Source of the DNA: MPNP01 sp965215545
GTDB taxonomy: Bacteria > Pseudomonadota > Alphaproteobacteria > Rhodobacterales > Rhodobacteraceae
Length of the DNA: 64,000 bases
NCBI GenBank assembly: GCA_965215545.1
Contig: OZ244066.1
Span: 2,666,001-2,730,000, forward strand
Direction: 5' to 3'
The number at the start of each line of letters is the position of its first letter. The stretch's first letter is position 1. Below the pieces are notes generated by a model. That model ran no database searches, had not been told where the DNA came from, and saw only the letters and a list, made by a program, of their open reading frames with translations. Position numbers and translations under genes: made by a program. This document shows positions 1 to 7,918 of this stretch, piece by piece.

Positions 1-649
1 AGATCCAGATGGCATTGAGAACGGCTGTGGCAACGAGACCGGGCAGGGCGCAGGGGATGTAGATCCGGGTCAGGATCTGGAGATCGGAAGCACCCTCGAT
101 GCGGGCCGCTTCGTCAATGGCGGGGTGGATTTCGCGAAAGAAGGAGGTGAGCAGCCAGATGGACAGCGGCAGCACATGCACCTGGTACATCAGTGCCAGG
201 CCGACATGGGTGTCATAGAGACCGGTCCACTGGTAGAGCGAGAACATCGGCAGCACGAACATGAACTCGGGCAGCACATAGGCAAGCACCAGCCAGAGAC
301 CGAGGAGTGGCTTGCCCCGGATTGCCATGCGTACAAGTGCGTAGGCGGTGGGAATGGCGATGGTGAGTGAGAGGAGGACGCCGAGAGCCGTGACGATGAC
401 CGAATTGAGGAAGGTCGTCATGAACGTGTCGTGGGTCCAGAGTTTCAGATAGTGGGAAGGGGTTGGCTCGAAGAGCCAGAGCGGTGGATTGGCCAGACCG
501 TCGCGTCGGGTCTTGAGCGATGTCGCCAGCACCCAATAGATCGGAAAGAGGCTCACGAGGAGCATCGCGCCACAAAAGAGGGCGGCCCAGCCCCGTGCGA
601 GGCGACCGGCAAGGGGCCGGGTCCACATGGGCCCAAGGGACACGTTCAC
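1..649 (-). CDS. Carbohydrate ABC transporter permease, MalG type (3' end cut by window edge)
   Basis: Inner-membrane permease of a binding-protein-dependent sugar importer. Translating the minus strand gives an uninterrupted frame running off the left edge. It holds hydrophobic segments, the stretch FLNSVIVTALGVLLSLTIAI and, near the edge, the EAA loop (IDEAARIEGAS) that contacts the ATPase subunit. I place the start at a GTG at 649 because it overlaps the stop of the upstream permease (GTGA), the usual sign of translational coupling; an ATG at 628 is an alternative. It follows the MalF-type permease in an operon with the binding protein. The ATPase gene is not in view and may lie beyond the edge. 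Substrate cannot be told. Confidence 0.88.
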   Translation of the reverse strand, partial: MNVSLGPMWTRPLAGRLARGWAALFCGAMLLVSLFPIYWVLATSLKTRRDGLANPPLWLFEPTPSHYLKLWTHDTFMTTFLNSVIVTALGVLLSLTIAIPTAYALVRMAIRGKPLLGLWLVLAYVLPEFMFVLPMFSLYQWTGLYDTHVGLALMYQVHVLPLSIWLLTSFFREIHPAIDEAARIEGASDLQILTRIYIPCALPGLVATAVLNAIWI

Positions 650-1530
650 AGGGATGTCTCCCCGCGCCGTTGCAGCATCTGCAGGGCGGCGGCACACGCC
701 AGGATCACGATTGAGAAGAGGATGATGGTGGCCATGGCCTTGCCGATCTGCTGGTAGCTGTAGGCCGTGCGATAAACGAATGTCTGCACGACTTCGGTGG
801 CAAGGCCGGGGCCGCCACCGGTGGTGCCGAAGACGATGTCGAAGACCTTGAGTGTGTCGATGGCCCGAATGATGACGATGGTGATCAGCAGGGACCGCAG
901 CATCGGCAGTTTGAGGCGCCAGAAGATCGTGAACTCGCCGGCCCCCTCGACCCGGGCGGCCTCGATGGGGTCGACTGGCAGACTGCGCAGGCCGGCCAGC
1001 ATGATGATGAAGACGAACGCCGTCTGCCACCAGACATCAACGGCAATGATTGAGGGCATTGCCGTGGCCGCTGCCCCGTAGAAAGCGGACGGTCCAAGGT
1101 CGACGATGCCCAGAAAATGGTTCACGATGCCCAGGAACGGGTCGAACATGACCTTGGACATCAGGGCGACCACGATGCCCGAGACCATGAGTGGAAGCAT
1201 GAGGAGTGCCCGGATGAGGTCTGTACGGATCCGGAGCTTGTCCACCTGGACAGCAAGGTAGAGCCCCAGCCCGACCTCGATGAGGGTGGCAAAAAACGCA
1301 AACTGGACCGTGTTCTTCATCACGGTCCAGAACTCGGGGTCGGTCAGCAACCCGGTGTAGTTGGCCAGCCCGACATACGCGAACTGGTTGCCCCAGTTCC
1401 AGTTGGTCAGGGACACCACGAGGCCGAACCCGACCGGATAGAGCGATGTGAAGGCCATGACGAGAAGGCACGGCAGCACAAACCAGTACGCCGAGGCACC
1501 ACCGACGACGGTGCGGGCCGAAGATATCAT
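646..1530 (-). CDS. Carbohydrate ABC transporter permease, MalF/UgpA type
   Basis: A 294-residue inner-membrane permease partnering the MalG-type subunit downstream. It starts with a short cytoplasmic tail and a first membrane helix (residues about 13-38), then further helices. The EAA loop is near residues 190-210 (EAARVEGAGEFTIFWRLKLP), where the transporter ATPase docks. The end is typical of the family (FVYRTAYSYQQIGKAMA). It lies between the solute-binding protein and the second permease, in the order binding protein, MalF, MalG. Length is normal. The sugar transported is not shown by sequence. Confidence 0.93.
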   Translation of the reverse strand: MISSARTVVGGASAYWFVLPCLLVMAFTSLYPVGFGLVVSLTNWNWGNQFAYVGLANYTGLLTDPEFWTVMKNTVQFAFFATLIEVGLGLYLAVQVDKLRIRTDLIRALLMLPLMVSGIVVALMSKVMFDPFLGIVNHFLGIVDLGPSAFYGAAATAMPSIIAVDVWWQTAFVFIIMLAGLRSLPVDPIEAARVEGAGEFTIFWRLKLPMLRSLLITIVIIRAIDTLKVFDIVFGTTGGGPGLATEVVQTFVYRTAYSYQQIGKAMATIILFSIVILACAAALQMLQRRGETSL

Positions 1531-1540
1531 ATCGTCGACG

Positions 1541-1607
1541 GCATCGGATGGGCCGGGAGCACAATCAAACCGGGCGGGTGTTGATCAGCGGCGACCTCAT
1601 CCGATGC
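1541..1607. repeat. Inverted repeat between binding-protein and permease genes
   Basis: Ten-base perfect arms at 1541-1550 and 1598-1607 (gcatcggatg / catccgatgc) are separated by 47 bases. They sit in the 86-base gap between the binding-protein stop and the first permease start. In sugar ABC operons such intergenic stems commonly protect the upstream message or reduce read-through, so the binding protein outnumbers the permeases. That role is inferred here; no T-run follows. Confidence 0.4.
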
Positions 1608-1616
1608 GTGCGTGGT

Positions 1617-2984
1617 TCAGTTGCCGGCCATCTCGAGAAAGTCGGCCTGGGCTGCCGCACCCGCCGCCGCGGGAGCGGCACCACCATAGATGTCCTGGAT
1701 GACATCGACGATGCGCAACGCAAACTCGCTCCAGCCGGCCCGCTGGACAACGGATGTCTGCGAGTTGGGCATGGCAGCAGCCACCGCGTCAACATAAGCT
1801 TGCGGGAAACTGGCGGCATAGCCGGCATCCTGCCAGGTCGACTGGCGCGGTGCGCCGCCGTGGAGTTTGCCGATGGCTGTCGCATTGTCAGCATTGGACA
1901 TGTACTGGATGAAGAGCCAGCCGGCTTCGGCATTGGCGGCGTTCTGCGGGATCCCGAATCCCCACTGCCAGTGGGCCGTGAAGGGCGCATTTTCATCATT
2001 GTCGACCGGGATGACCGCATAACCGATCCTGCCGGCAATCGGGCTGTCATCGGGATTCTCGAAGCCCGGCGCAAACAGGCTGGCATCGATGAAGAATGCC
2101 GCGCCGCCCGCCATGAAGAACTGCGAGGCGTCCGGCCAGTCCATGGCCTGAATGTTGACAGGTCCCGCCTTCATCAACTCGGCATAATTGGCCAGACCGC
2201 GGATGATGTCCGGGTCATCGAGTTTGGGGTTGTCCCAGCCGCCGCTGAACCAGACATTGTAGGGAGGTGACCGGTCGGCGGTTCCCACCGAGTTGTTGAC
2301 GAAACCGGTGATGGTGTCGATCAGCGTGTCCGAACGGATCCCCCGCAGCACGGCCCCGGCAACAGCACCACCGCTTTCCTCCTTGACCTCACGGGCCGCT
2401 GCGATCAGCTCCGTCATCGTTGTCGGCATCTTGCCGTCGAGATACTGCTCGACATGATCCATGTTGGCAAACAGGATGTAGGTTTCGAAGGATGCGGGAA
2501 TGCCGTGGTACTCCCAATTCCCGTTCACGTTGTACTTGGTGGAATCGAGGAAGCCGGCCGGGATGTCACCGATGTCATAATCCGCGGCCGTCAGGTGCGG
2601 ATCGTCAATGAACCCCTGCAGCGAATGGACAAGCCCATTGGTATGTTGGGTGTAGGCGGTCGAGTCCATTGGCAGGAAGTAGACATCCATCTGGGAATTG
2701 CCTCCCGAGCCGCGCAAGGCCACCTCCATGCGGTCAAAATAGAGATCTTCGGCCATGGTCTGCAGATTCACGTCGATGCCGGTGTCTGCCTCGAATCGGT
2801 CAAGCACGGCCCGCACGCCATCGGTGACAGGGTGCTCAGGCATCATGACGGTGATTGATTGACCGGCAAACTGATTCCAGGAAAAATCCGCCTTGGCGTC
2901 ACCGGCATGCAGGCCGACCAGCACAATCATGGTCAGTGCCAGGCATGCCTGCTGCAGTGATCGATAGAATGCTCGAATGTCCAT
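1617..2984 (-). CDS. Carbohydrate ABC transporter substrate-binding protein
   Basis: Periplasmic solute-binding protein (455 residues) that delivers the substrate to the two permeases encoded after it. The start at 2984 is chosen because a strong ribosome-binding site (AGGGGGAG) precedes it and the protein then opens with a signal peptide (MDIRAFYRSLQQACLALTMI..., cleavage near AKA-DF). The rest is extracellular binding-protein family 1: QSITVMMPEH at the N-terminus, a central region with AFFIDASLFAPGF, and a C-terminal HWQWGFGIPQNAANAEAGW segment typical of the hinge-side helix. It is the first gene of the leftward operon. Substrate specificity is not readable; sugar or polyol is the family expectation. 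Confidence 0.92.
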   Translation of the reverse strand: MDIRAFYRSLQQACLALTMIVLVGLHAGDAKADFSWNQFAGQSITVMMPEHPVTDGVRAVLDRFEADTGIDVNLQTMAEDLYFDRMEVALRGSGGNSQMDVYFLPMDSTAYTQHTNGLVHSLQGFIDDPHLTAADYDIGDIPAGFLDSTKYNVNGNWEYHGIPASFETYILFANMDHVEQYLDGKMPTTMTELIAAAREVKEESGGAVAGAVLRGIRSDTLIDTITGFVNNSVGTADRSPPYNVWFSGGWDNPKLDDPDIIRGLANYAELMKAGPVNIQAMDWPDASQFFMAGGAAFFIDASLFAPGFENPDDSPIAGRIGYAVIPVDNDENAPFTAHWQWGFGIPQNAANAEAGWLFIQYMSNADNATAIGKLHGGAPRQSTWQDAGYAASFPQAYVDAVAAAMPNSQTSVVQRAGWSEFALRIVDVIQDIYGGAAPAAAGAAAQADFLEMAGN

Positions 2985-3196
2985 GTTTTCTCCCCCTGTG
3001 AGACTGTTGGTTGATGGTTTGGCAAGACCCGTAGGCCCGGCGGGGTCAAAAGTCAATGAAAGCCTCACCGGTGAGGGCCTCGTCCCTTCAAACGGTCGTG
3101 CCCCAGCTTGAAATTCCCTCTTGCCTTACCGACGGCAAAGGCGGTAGAGTGAGAGCCATCACACAATCGGAGGACACATTAGTCATGACTCGCTCA

Positions 3197-3206
3197 CCCC
3201 CCCCCC
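3197..3206 (+). repeat. Poly-C run (C10), candidate phase-variation tract
   Basis: Ten consecutive C follow the fourth codon of the secreted-protein gene starting at 3185. With ten the frame ends at TAA within ten codons; with eleven (or eight) it enters the signal peptide. Homopolymers of this length slip during replication, so this is a plausible ON/OFF switch, now OFF. Confidence 0.75.
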
Positions 3207-3495
3207 TAAGTTAAGAAACCCCCTGCTCTTGCTCCTGCTGCTGGCAGGGCTTGCGGTGCCGGTTGCAGCGCAGACGACCGTCACCAGCAACGGGCGAGAG
3301 GGTCCCACGGCTTGCCTGGATCAAATGCAGGTCAATGCTGGTGGTATCCCCATCACGGCCCTGTCCACAACCAGCGTGACTTTCACTAATCCGACTATCA
3401 CATGGAACCAATACGTCACGCGGCTTGGCGATGTGCCAGCCCCTGCAAAGGCGTTTGTGACGTTTGGGGTTTACAACGCCGATACAGATTCATTA

Positions 3496-4356
3496 GGGCC
3501 TGTTGACACTTACCGGGCTGCAATCACCCCGGCCACGAGATAAATGAAGGCCGCGAAGCTTGTCAGCGTCTTGTCGAAGCGCATCGCCATCCCCCGGAAC
3601 GCCTTGATCTTCGCCAAGACGGTCTCGATCGGGGCCGCCAGGCATACATGTCCCGATCATGCTCCCGAATCACGGATCGGTTGCGTCTGGCCGGGATCAC
3701 GGCCTTGATGCCGCGTGATTCGAGATCGGCAAGGAGACTGTCGGCATCGAAGGCCTTGTCGGCAATGAGGGCATCGCAATCGAGGTCCTGGAGGACCGCT
3801 TCTGTCCCCTTGAGGTCATGGGCCTGACCGGGCAGGATGACGAAGTGGACAAGGTAACCAAGGGCATCGGTGACAGCCACGATCTTGGTGGTCAGACCGC
3901 CCCGGGAGCGGCCGATCCCCTGATCGCAGGTCCCCCTTTTGCGCCGGCGGCCTTGGCGTGCGCCTTGACGATGGTGCCGTCGATACAGACGTATTCGAGA
4001 TCGAACTCCTCCGATAACGCCTTGAAAATGCGTTCGAAGACGCCCCGTTTGGCCCAGCGGCGGAAGCGCTGGAAGACACTGTTCCACTTGCCGAAGCGGG
4101 GTGGCAGGTCACGCCAGGGCGAACCGGTGCGGATGTGCCACAGGACAGCCTCGACGAAGAGACGGTTGTCGGCGGCGGTGCCGCCGGGGTCCCCGACCTT
4201 GCCGGGACAGAGGGATTCGATGCGGTGCCACATGCGGTCGGTGAGAAGGGATCGGTCACTGTTCATGGGTCTGCTCCTGCCAGAGGGGATGCCGCCCGTT
4301 CCGGGCGGTCGTTGGGGGGCAGGATAGCAGCGGGACGGGGGAGTGTCAACAGGCCC
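3496..4356 (-). mobile_element. IS5-family (IS427-like) insertion sequence, 861 bp
   Basis: Bounded by perfect 15-bp inverted repeats, GGGCCTGTTGACACT at 3496-3510 and its complement at 4342-4356. It is flanked by TA on each side (3494-3495 and 4357-4358), fitting the 2-bp TA duplication of the IS427 group. It carries one transposase region on the minus strand, opposite to the gene it interrupts. Excision with one TA restores the host frame exactly, so the ends are well defined. I saw no second copy in this window. Confidence 0.93.
3510..4266 (-). pseudogene. IS5-family DDE transposase (orfA/orfB), with an extra frameshift
   Basis: OrfA starts at ATG 4266 (MNSDRSLLTDRMWHRIESLC) and ends at 3892. 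It includes the first catalytic Asp (CIDGTIVKAHAKAAGAKGG). OrfB lies in the -1 frame. A slippery A-AAA-GGG at about 3934-3940 is placed for the programmed -1 shift known in this group. OrfB supplies the second Asp (IADKAFDAD). A further frame break occurs near 3630-3640, after RDMYAWRPR. The third catalytic residue and the rest (IETVLAKIKAFRGMAMRFDK to AAR-stop at 3510) lie in a third frame, consistent with loss of one base. If real, the copy is transposition-defective on its own. Confidence 0.85.
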
Positions 4357-4757
4357 TAATAGGGAGAACATTCGTTACCCTTACAAGCGGTCAGTCGTTC
4401 AGTAGCCGAACCCTATCCCGAAGCGGCTTGGCCGCGAAGACTCTTTATTATTTAGAAGCTACTGTGCAGGCACAAGATGCAGACAGTAATCGGATCCAGA
4501 GTATCCCGGACCAGGTGTTTGCCCGCCGCTGCTTCATGACCGGCGGCAGCTACACCATAGCGGCCAACCCCATCGCTTCAGGCCCAACGCAGGGGTCCAG
4601 CGGCTGCTTCACGATCAGCCCCCTCACCCAACAGGATGTCCGCAACTGCTGGTGTGGGCGCAAGACCACCCTGCCCCTGTTCAGCTCCACCCAGGCCAAC
4701 AACAATTGGGCGACCATGTGGGGATGCCGGTAGCGGCCATCACCCTGACATGAGTGT

Positions 4758-4792
4758 GGCAGTCCGCACCGTTCCGGTCGGTGCGGACTGCC
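4758..4792 (+). terminator. Strong hairpin after the interrupted secreted-protein gene
   Basis: Perfect 13-bp arms GGCAGTCCGCACC (4758-4770) and GGTGCGGACTGCC (4780-4792) enclose a nine-base loop, 25 bases after the TAG at 4731. There is no T-run, so intrinsic termination is uncertain, but it could end or stabilise the transcript. Confidence 0.6.
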
Positions 4793-4964
4793 GCCGCCCG
4801 TCGTCCGGAGACGGACGGCACCTGCGGGCGTCGTCGTGGAGGCGCCACCCATCGCCACCGCAACCCCATCGACACAGATCGGCCAGGACAGTTTCGAACT
4901 GAGGGACTGCCCCTTCAACAGGACACAGTTGACTCTCGGATCCTGATCCTGGGTACCGGATTCT

Positions 4965-5365
4965 ATGCGAATCGGCACACGGCATTATTCCCCCGCCACG
5001 GTCAGTTGGCTGCGCGCACAGCTGGCAGACGGCACCTGGAGCTGGCCCATTCTGGCCTGGGCGGCGGATTTTATCGCGGATTTGGGTGAGGGACATGCCA
5101 TTGACCCAAAGCGGCCCCTGCGGTATCGTGCCGGAGTGCAACACGACCTCGATCTTCCTGAGCTGGCCAGACAAATCGTTCGACTGGATGGTGCGATCAG
5201 GACATCATGTGCGGAGAATGATGCCATGGAATCAAGAATTGAAGCCCACTTGGCCGGCATGGCCAAACGGGATGCCGAGGGGCTGGGCGCGAGATACGCC
5301 TGATCTTTGCCATGATCACCATTGTCGGCATCGGCCTGACAATCTTCGGTCTTGTGACCGCCTGA
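4965..5365 (+). pseudogene. Decayed coiled-coil/tail-anchored small protein
   Basis: An open frame from ATG 4965 gives 112 residues (MRIGTRHYSPATVSWLRAQL...) and stops at 5303 after ...RIEAHLAGMAKRDAEGLGARYA. In an adjacent frame the sequence continues directly as EIRLIFAMITIVGIGLTIFG to TGA at 5363-5365, a clean membrane helix. Helical KRDAE-type tails followed by a short membrane anchor are a common architecture, so a frameshift near 5285 is likely. No domain is recognised in the N-terminal part, and whether the gene was ever functional here is uncertain. Confidence 0.4.
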
Positions 5366-5706
5366 TTCTCGGGCACAGGGTCCCGCGCGCTGCTATCCTT
5401 GCTTGCTTGCGGGTCCCTGCGGCATCGGCCAGGCCCCAGAGGCCACTTTCGCCCCCGGGAGGAGCATGCCGAGGCACGACAGAAGGTCCTTGACCGAAAT
5501 CCAGCTGGCGCGGACCGGCTGATGGCCGATCCATCCACAGGGGATGCGGTCTGACTGATCGCGCCAGTCATCTGCACACCCGTTGGCTACAGGTCCTGAT
5601 TGTGGCCAAAACGGTTCAGGTTCCTTAATCACGAGTTGCAGGGCTGAAAGGGGAATCGGAGGGCCGGGCAAGAACCTGGATGGGTTCCGCCCCAGGTTGT
5701 ATTTTG
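5366..5706. other. Intergenic stretch without a recognisable gene
   Basis: About 340 bases between the decayed small ORF and the macrodomain gene. It includes a short CTTG tandem repeat near 5398-5409. I see no convincing coding frame, RNA gene or terminator. Confidence 0.4.
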
Positions 5707-6294
5707 ATGATCACGTACACCCATGGCAATCTGCTTGAGGCCGATGTCGAGGCATTGGTCAACACCGTCAACACTGTTGGTATCATGGGCAAGGGAATCG
5801 CCTTGCTGTTCAAGAGGAAGTTCCCGCAGAATTTCCAGGCCTATGCCCGTGCCTGTGCCAGGAACGAGGTCATGATCGGCAAGATGTTTGTGACTGAAAA
5901 CGTGCCGCTCCGTCCGGCGCTCCATCCCAACTGGATCATCAATTTCCCCACCAAGACGCATTGGCGGACACAAACCCGGATCCGATGGGTTGAGGAGGGG
6001 CTCGATGATCTTGTTCGGACAATTCAGGCAAAGGGGATCCGGTCCATCGCCATTCCGGCACTTGGCTGCGGCAACGGTGGGCTGACGTGGAGCGAGGTGC
6101 GCCGATGCATCGAGGACAGGCTGGGAGGTCTGGACCCTCGGCTTGATGTCATGATCTTCGAACCGCCGCCACCGGACTCGCTTCCGCACAACGAACCGAT
6201 GCCCGATGTTGAGGAAGCCATCAGGAGCGGGTGGCATGCCACGGCCCGACCCGACCCCGACCTCCCCCTGTTTGTCGATCGGGACGTATCCTGA
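5707..6294 (+). CDS. DarG-like macrodomain protein, no DarT partner adjacent
   Basis: A 195-residue protein whose first ~150 residues are a macrodomain: MITYTHGNLLEADVEALVNT, VGIMGKGIALLFKRKFP and PALGCGNGGLTWSEV. These motifs are closest to DarG, the antitoxin that removes ADP-ribose put on thymidine in DNA by DarT. DarG proteins usually add a C-terminal DarT-binding domain; here only about 40 residues follow. No DarT-like gene is next to it: upstream lie a decayed ORF and an IS, downstream UPF0262. It may be an orphan de-ADP-ribosylase, a remnant of a toxin-antitoxin pair, or an anti-DarT guard. The start at 5707 is preferred over an upstream in-frame codon because the fold begins there. 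Confidence 0.8.
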   Translation: MITYTHGNLLEADVEALVNTVNTVGIMGKGIALLFKRKFPQNFQAYARACARNEVMIGKMFVTENVPLRPALHPNWIINFPTKTHWRTQTRIRWVEEGLDDLVRTIQAKGIRSIAIPALGCGNGGLTWSEVRRCIEDRLGGLDPRLDVMIFEPPPPDSLPHNEPMPDVEEAIRSGWHATARPDPDLPLFVDRDVS

Positions 6295-6477
6295 ACCGGG
6301 ACGCCTGCCACGACCGTTGCGGTGCATCCGATCCTTCCGCCTGCAGAACAATGGAACATCACGGTCAGCATCCGGTGTCTCTCTCTGTCCCTGGCGGCTG
6401 TGCCGACGCCCTGCAGGGCTGCGTCGGGCCGGATTCCCGGCCAGCCGGAGCGGCGATGATCCAACGGGTGTGTCACC

Positions 6478-6975
6478 ATGGCTGATACCAACCGATTGGT
6501 CGAGGTCATCCTTGACACGCACAACATGCCCCTTGCATCACGGGAGGTGCAGCAGGAGCGCGATGTGGCCATCTATGATCTGCTGCTCGACAATCGTTTC
6601 AGCATCCCTGACCGGGATGGCACGTCGGCACCACCAGGCCCCTATCGGCTATGGCTGGGCCTGCTGAACACCCGACTGGTCTTCCGGATCGGGACCGAGG
6701 TCAGCGGGGATTTTATCGAGTTTCACCTCTCGATGAATCCCTTCTATCTGATTCTCAAGAACTACCTGCGTATTCTGGAAAGCTACAACACGGCAGTCAA
6801 AACCCTGCCACGGCACCAGATTGAAATCTTCGACCAGGCCCGCAAGAAAATCCACAACGAGGGTGCCGAACTCCTCCTGCAGAAACTCGAGACCCGGATT
6901 GACATCGACCAGATCACGGCGCGGCGACTCTTCACCCTTGTCTTTGCACTCAGCCGGACCTTGCGCCTGCCATGA
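6478..6975 (+). CDS. UPF0262 family protein
   Basis: A 165-residue cytoplasmic protein of UPF0262, a family found in Alphaproteobacteria whose function is not known. Recognisable segments are ERDVAIYDLLLDN near the N-terminus, GPYRLWLGLLNTRLVFRI in the middle, FHLSMNPFYLILKNYLRI, the IHNEGAELLLQKLE helix and the C-terminal ITARRLFTLVFALSRTLR. Length and order of motifs are normal. It starts at ATG 6478 (MADTNRLVEVILD). The gene stands alone, downstream of the macrodomain gene with a 183-base gap, and gives one of the better taxonomic hints in the window. Confidence 0.88.
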   Translation: MADTNRLVEVILDTHNMPLASREVQQERDVAIYDLLLDNRFSIPDRDGTSAPPGPYRLWLGLLNTRLVFRIGTEVSGDFIEFHLSMNPFYLILKNYLRILESYNTAVKTLPRHQIEIFDQARKKIHNEGAELLLQKLETRIDIDQITARRLFTLVFALSRTLRLP

Positions 6976-7459
6976 TCGCAGGCACCCCGTATCCATCCTG
7001 CTCTGCTGCGATTGCCTTGCAGCGCCCTCTCCCACGGTTGAAGCAATCATGAAGACAGAAACATGAAATATCAATGGGTTTGTCATCGCGACCGGCAGCG
7101 AGATCGGCGTCGAACTCCCATGCCCGGTAATCCTTCCTGATCAACGCCCGTACCATTGAACGCTGCCTGACATTCGATCCAGCTGCGGGAGAAGGATCCT
7201 GGCTGCGGCCACCAGACTTGTGATGAACCCATTCGCCGGATTCCTGGCCATTCATCGTGGCGCCGGAAGCACTCATGGCGTGACCACGGATCTGGTGGTC
7301 GGGAACTGACAGTTGCCTTGTCCGGTCATCCCCGGGCATCATTGTGGGCGACAGACGCTCTGAGCCTGTTGCTGTCAGGGAGATTGGGAGTATGGGTACA
7401 TCGCTGATGGCTCGGACAACCCTGTTGCAAGGATTGACCTCACAAGGAGACTGGCTGCG
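6976..7459. other. Intergenic stretch without a recognisable gene
   Basis: 484 bases between UPF0262 and the next membrane-protein gene. Possible frames lack family features or sensible starts. An AAGGAG ribosome-binding site just before 7460 belongs to the downstream gene. Nothing else is recognised. Confidence 0.4.
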
Positions 7460-7825
7460 ATGCAGGATTTTGATTTTGAACAAACCCGGGATGAGGTTGA
7501 ACCGGACTCCCGGCACGCCAGGATCGTCTACTATCTCTACCTTGGTTCGGTGGTTCTTGCAACGCTGACTCTCCCGGCTGTCGTGCTGGCATATGTGTTC
7601 CGCCCCGGGGATGGCAGTTGGGTTGACTCGCACTACCGGTTCCAGATCCGGACATTCTGGATGATGCTCCTGCATCTGCTTGTGGCAGGCCTTGCGTCAC
7701 TGTTTGTCATTGGCCTGCTGCTGTTCCCGCTCATCATCATCTGGTGGCTGATCCGCAACGCAAGGGGCCTGAAACACCTCTCTCGGCACGAGGCCTATCC
7801 GGATGAGACAACCTGGCTGTGGTAA
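7460..7825 (+). CDS. Small inner-membrane protein, DUF4870-like
   Basis: A 121-residue integral membrane protein. The N-terminal ~23 residues are polar. A helix follows (about 25-47), then a polar segment containing SHYRFQIRTFW, a helix-loop-helix pair (about 66-97) and a basic/aromatic tail. The HYRFQIRTFW signature before the second helix is typical of DUF4870-type proteins, whose role is unknown. An AAGGAG ribosome-binding site precedes the ATG by about a dozen bases. It is a single gene, convergent with the regulator gene that ends at 7919. Confidence 0.72.
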   Translation: MQDFDFEQTRDEVEPDSRHARIVYYLYLGSVVLATLTLPAVVLAYVFRPGDGSWVDSHYRFQIRTFWMMLLHLLVAGLASLFVIGLLLFPLIIIWWLIRNARGLKHLSRHEAYPDETTWLW

Positions 7826-7918
7826 GGGGGTGTTTCTGCGGAAATGCGCATCTCGACGGATTTCCGTCAGGACATCCCGGAGAACGGACCGGATCGGGAC
7901 TGGATCCGGGGCGATGTC

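Larger units (their letters stand above)
3185..4733 (+). pseudogene. Secreted cysteine-containing protein, interrupted by IS and out of frame at a C10 run
   Basis: Start ATG at 3185, with GGAGGA ten bases upstream. The frame breaks at the C10 run (3197-3206) and stops at TAA soon after. One more C would join it to a signal peptide (LLLLLLLAGLAVPVAAQ) and a secreted domain reaching codon TTA at 3493-3495. There an IS element splits the gene. Deleting the IS with one TA duplicate (3496-4358) continues the frame as ...NADTDS-L-IGRTFVTLTS... to TAG at 4731. The rebuilt protein would be 228 residues. It matches the 227-residue protein at 17929-18612, including ARRCFMT against ARSCFRT and SSGCFTISPL against SSGCYAFSKD. 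Function unknown; the present allele is doubly silent. Confidence 0.85.

Noticed and set aside
4880..4915. tRNA T-arm-like GTTTCGAACTG
   Set aside because: No acceptor stem or anticodon arm can be built around it.
5398..5412. CTTG tetranucleotide repeat as a phase-variation tract
   Set aside because: Only about three units and not inside a credible gene or promoter.
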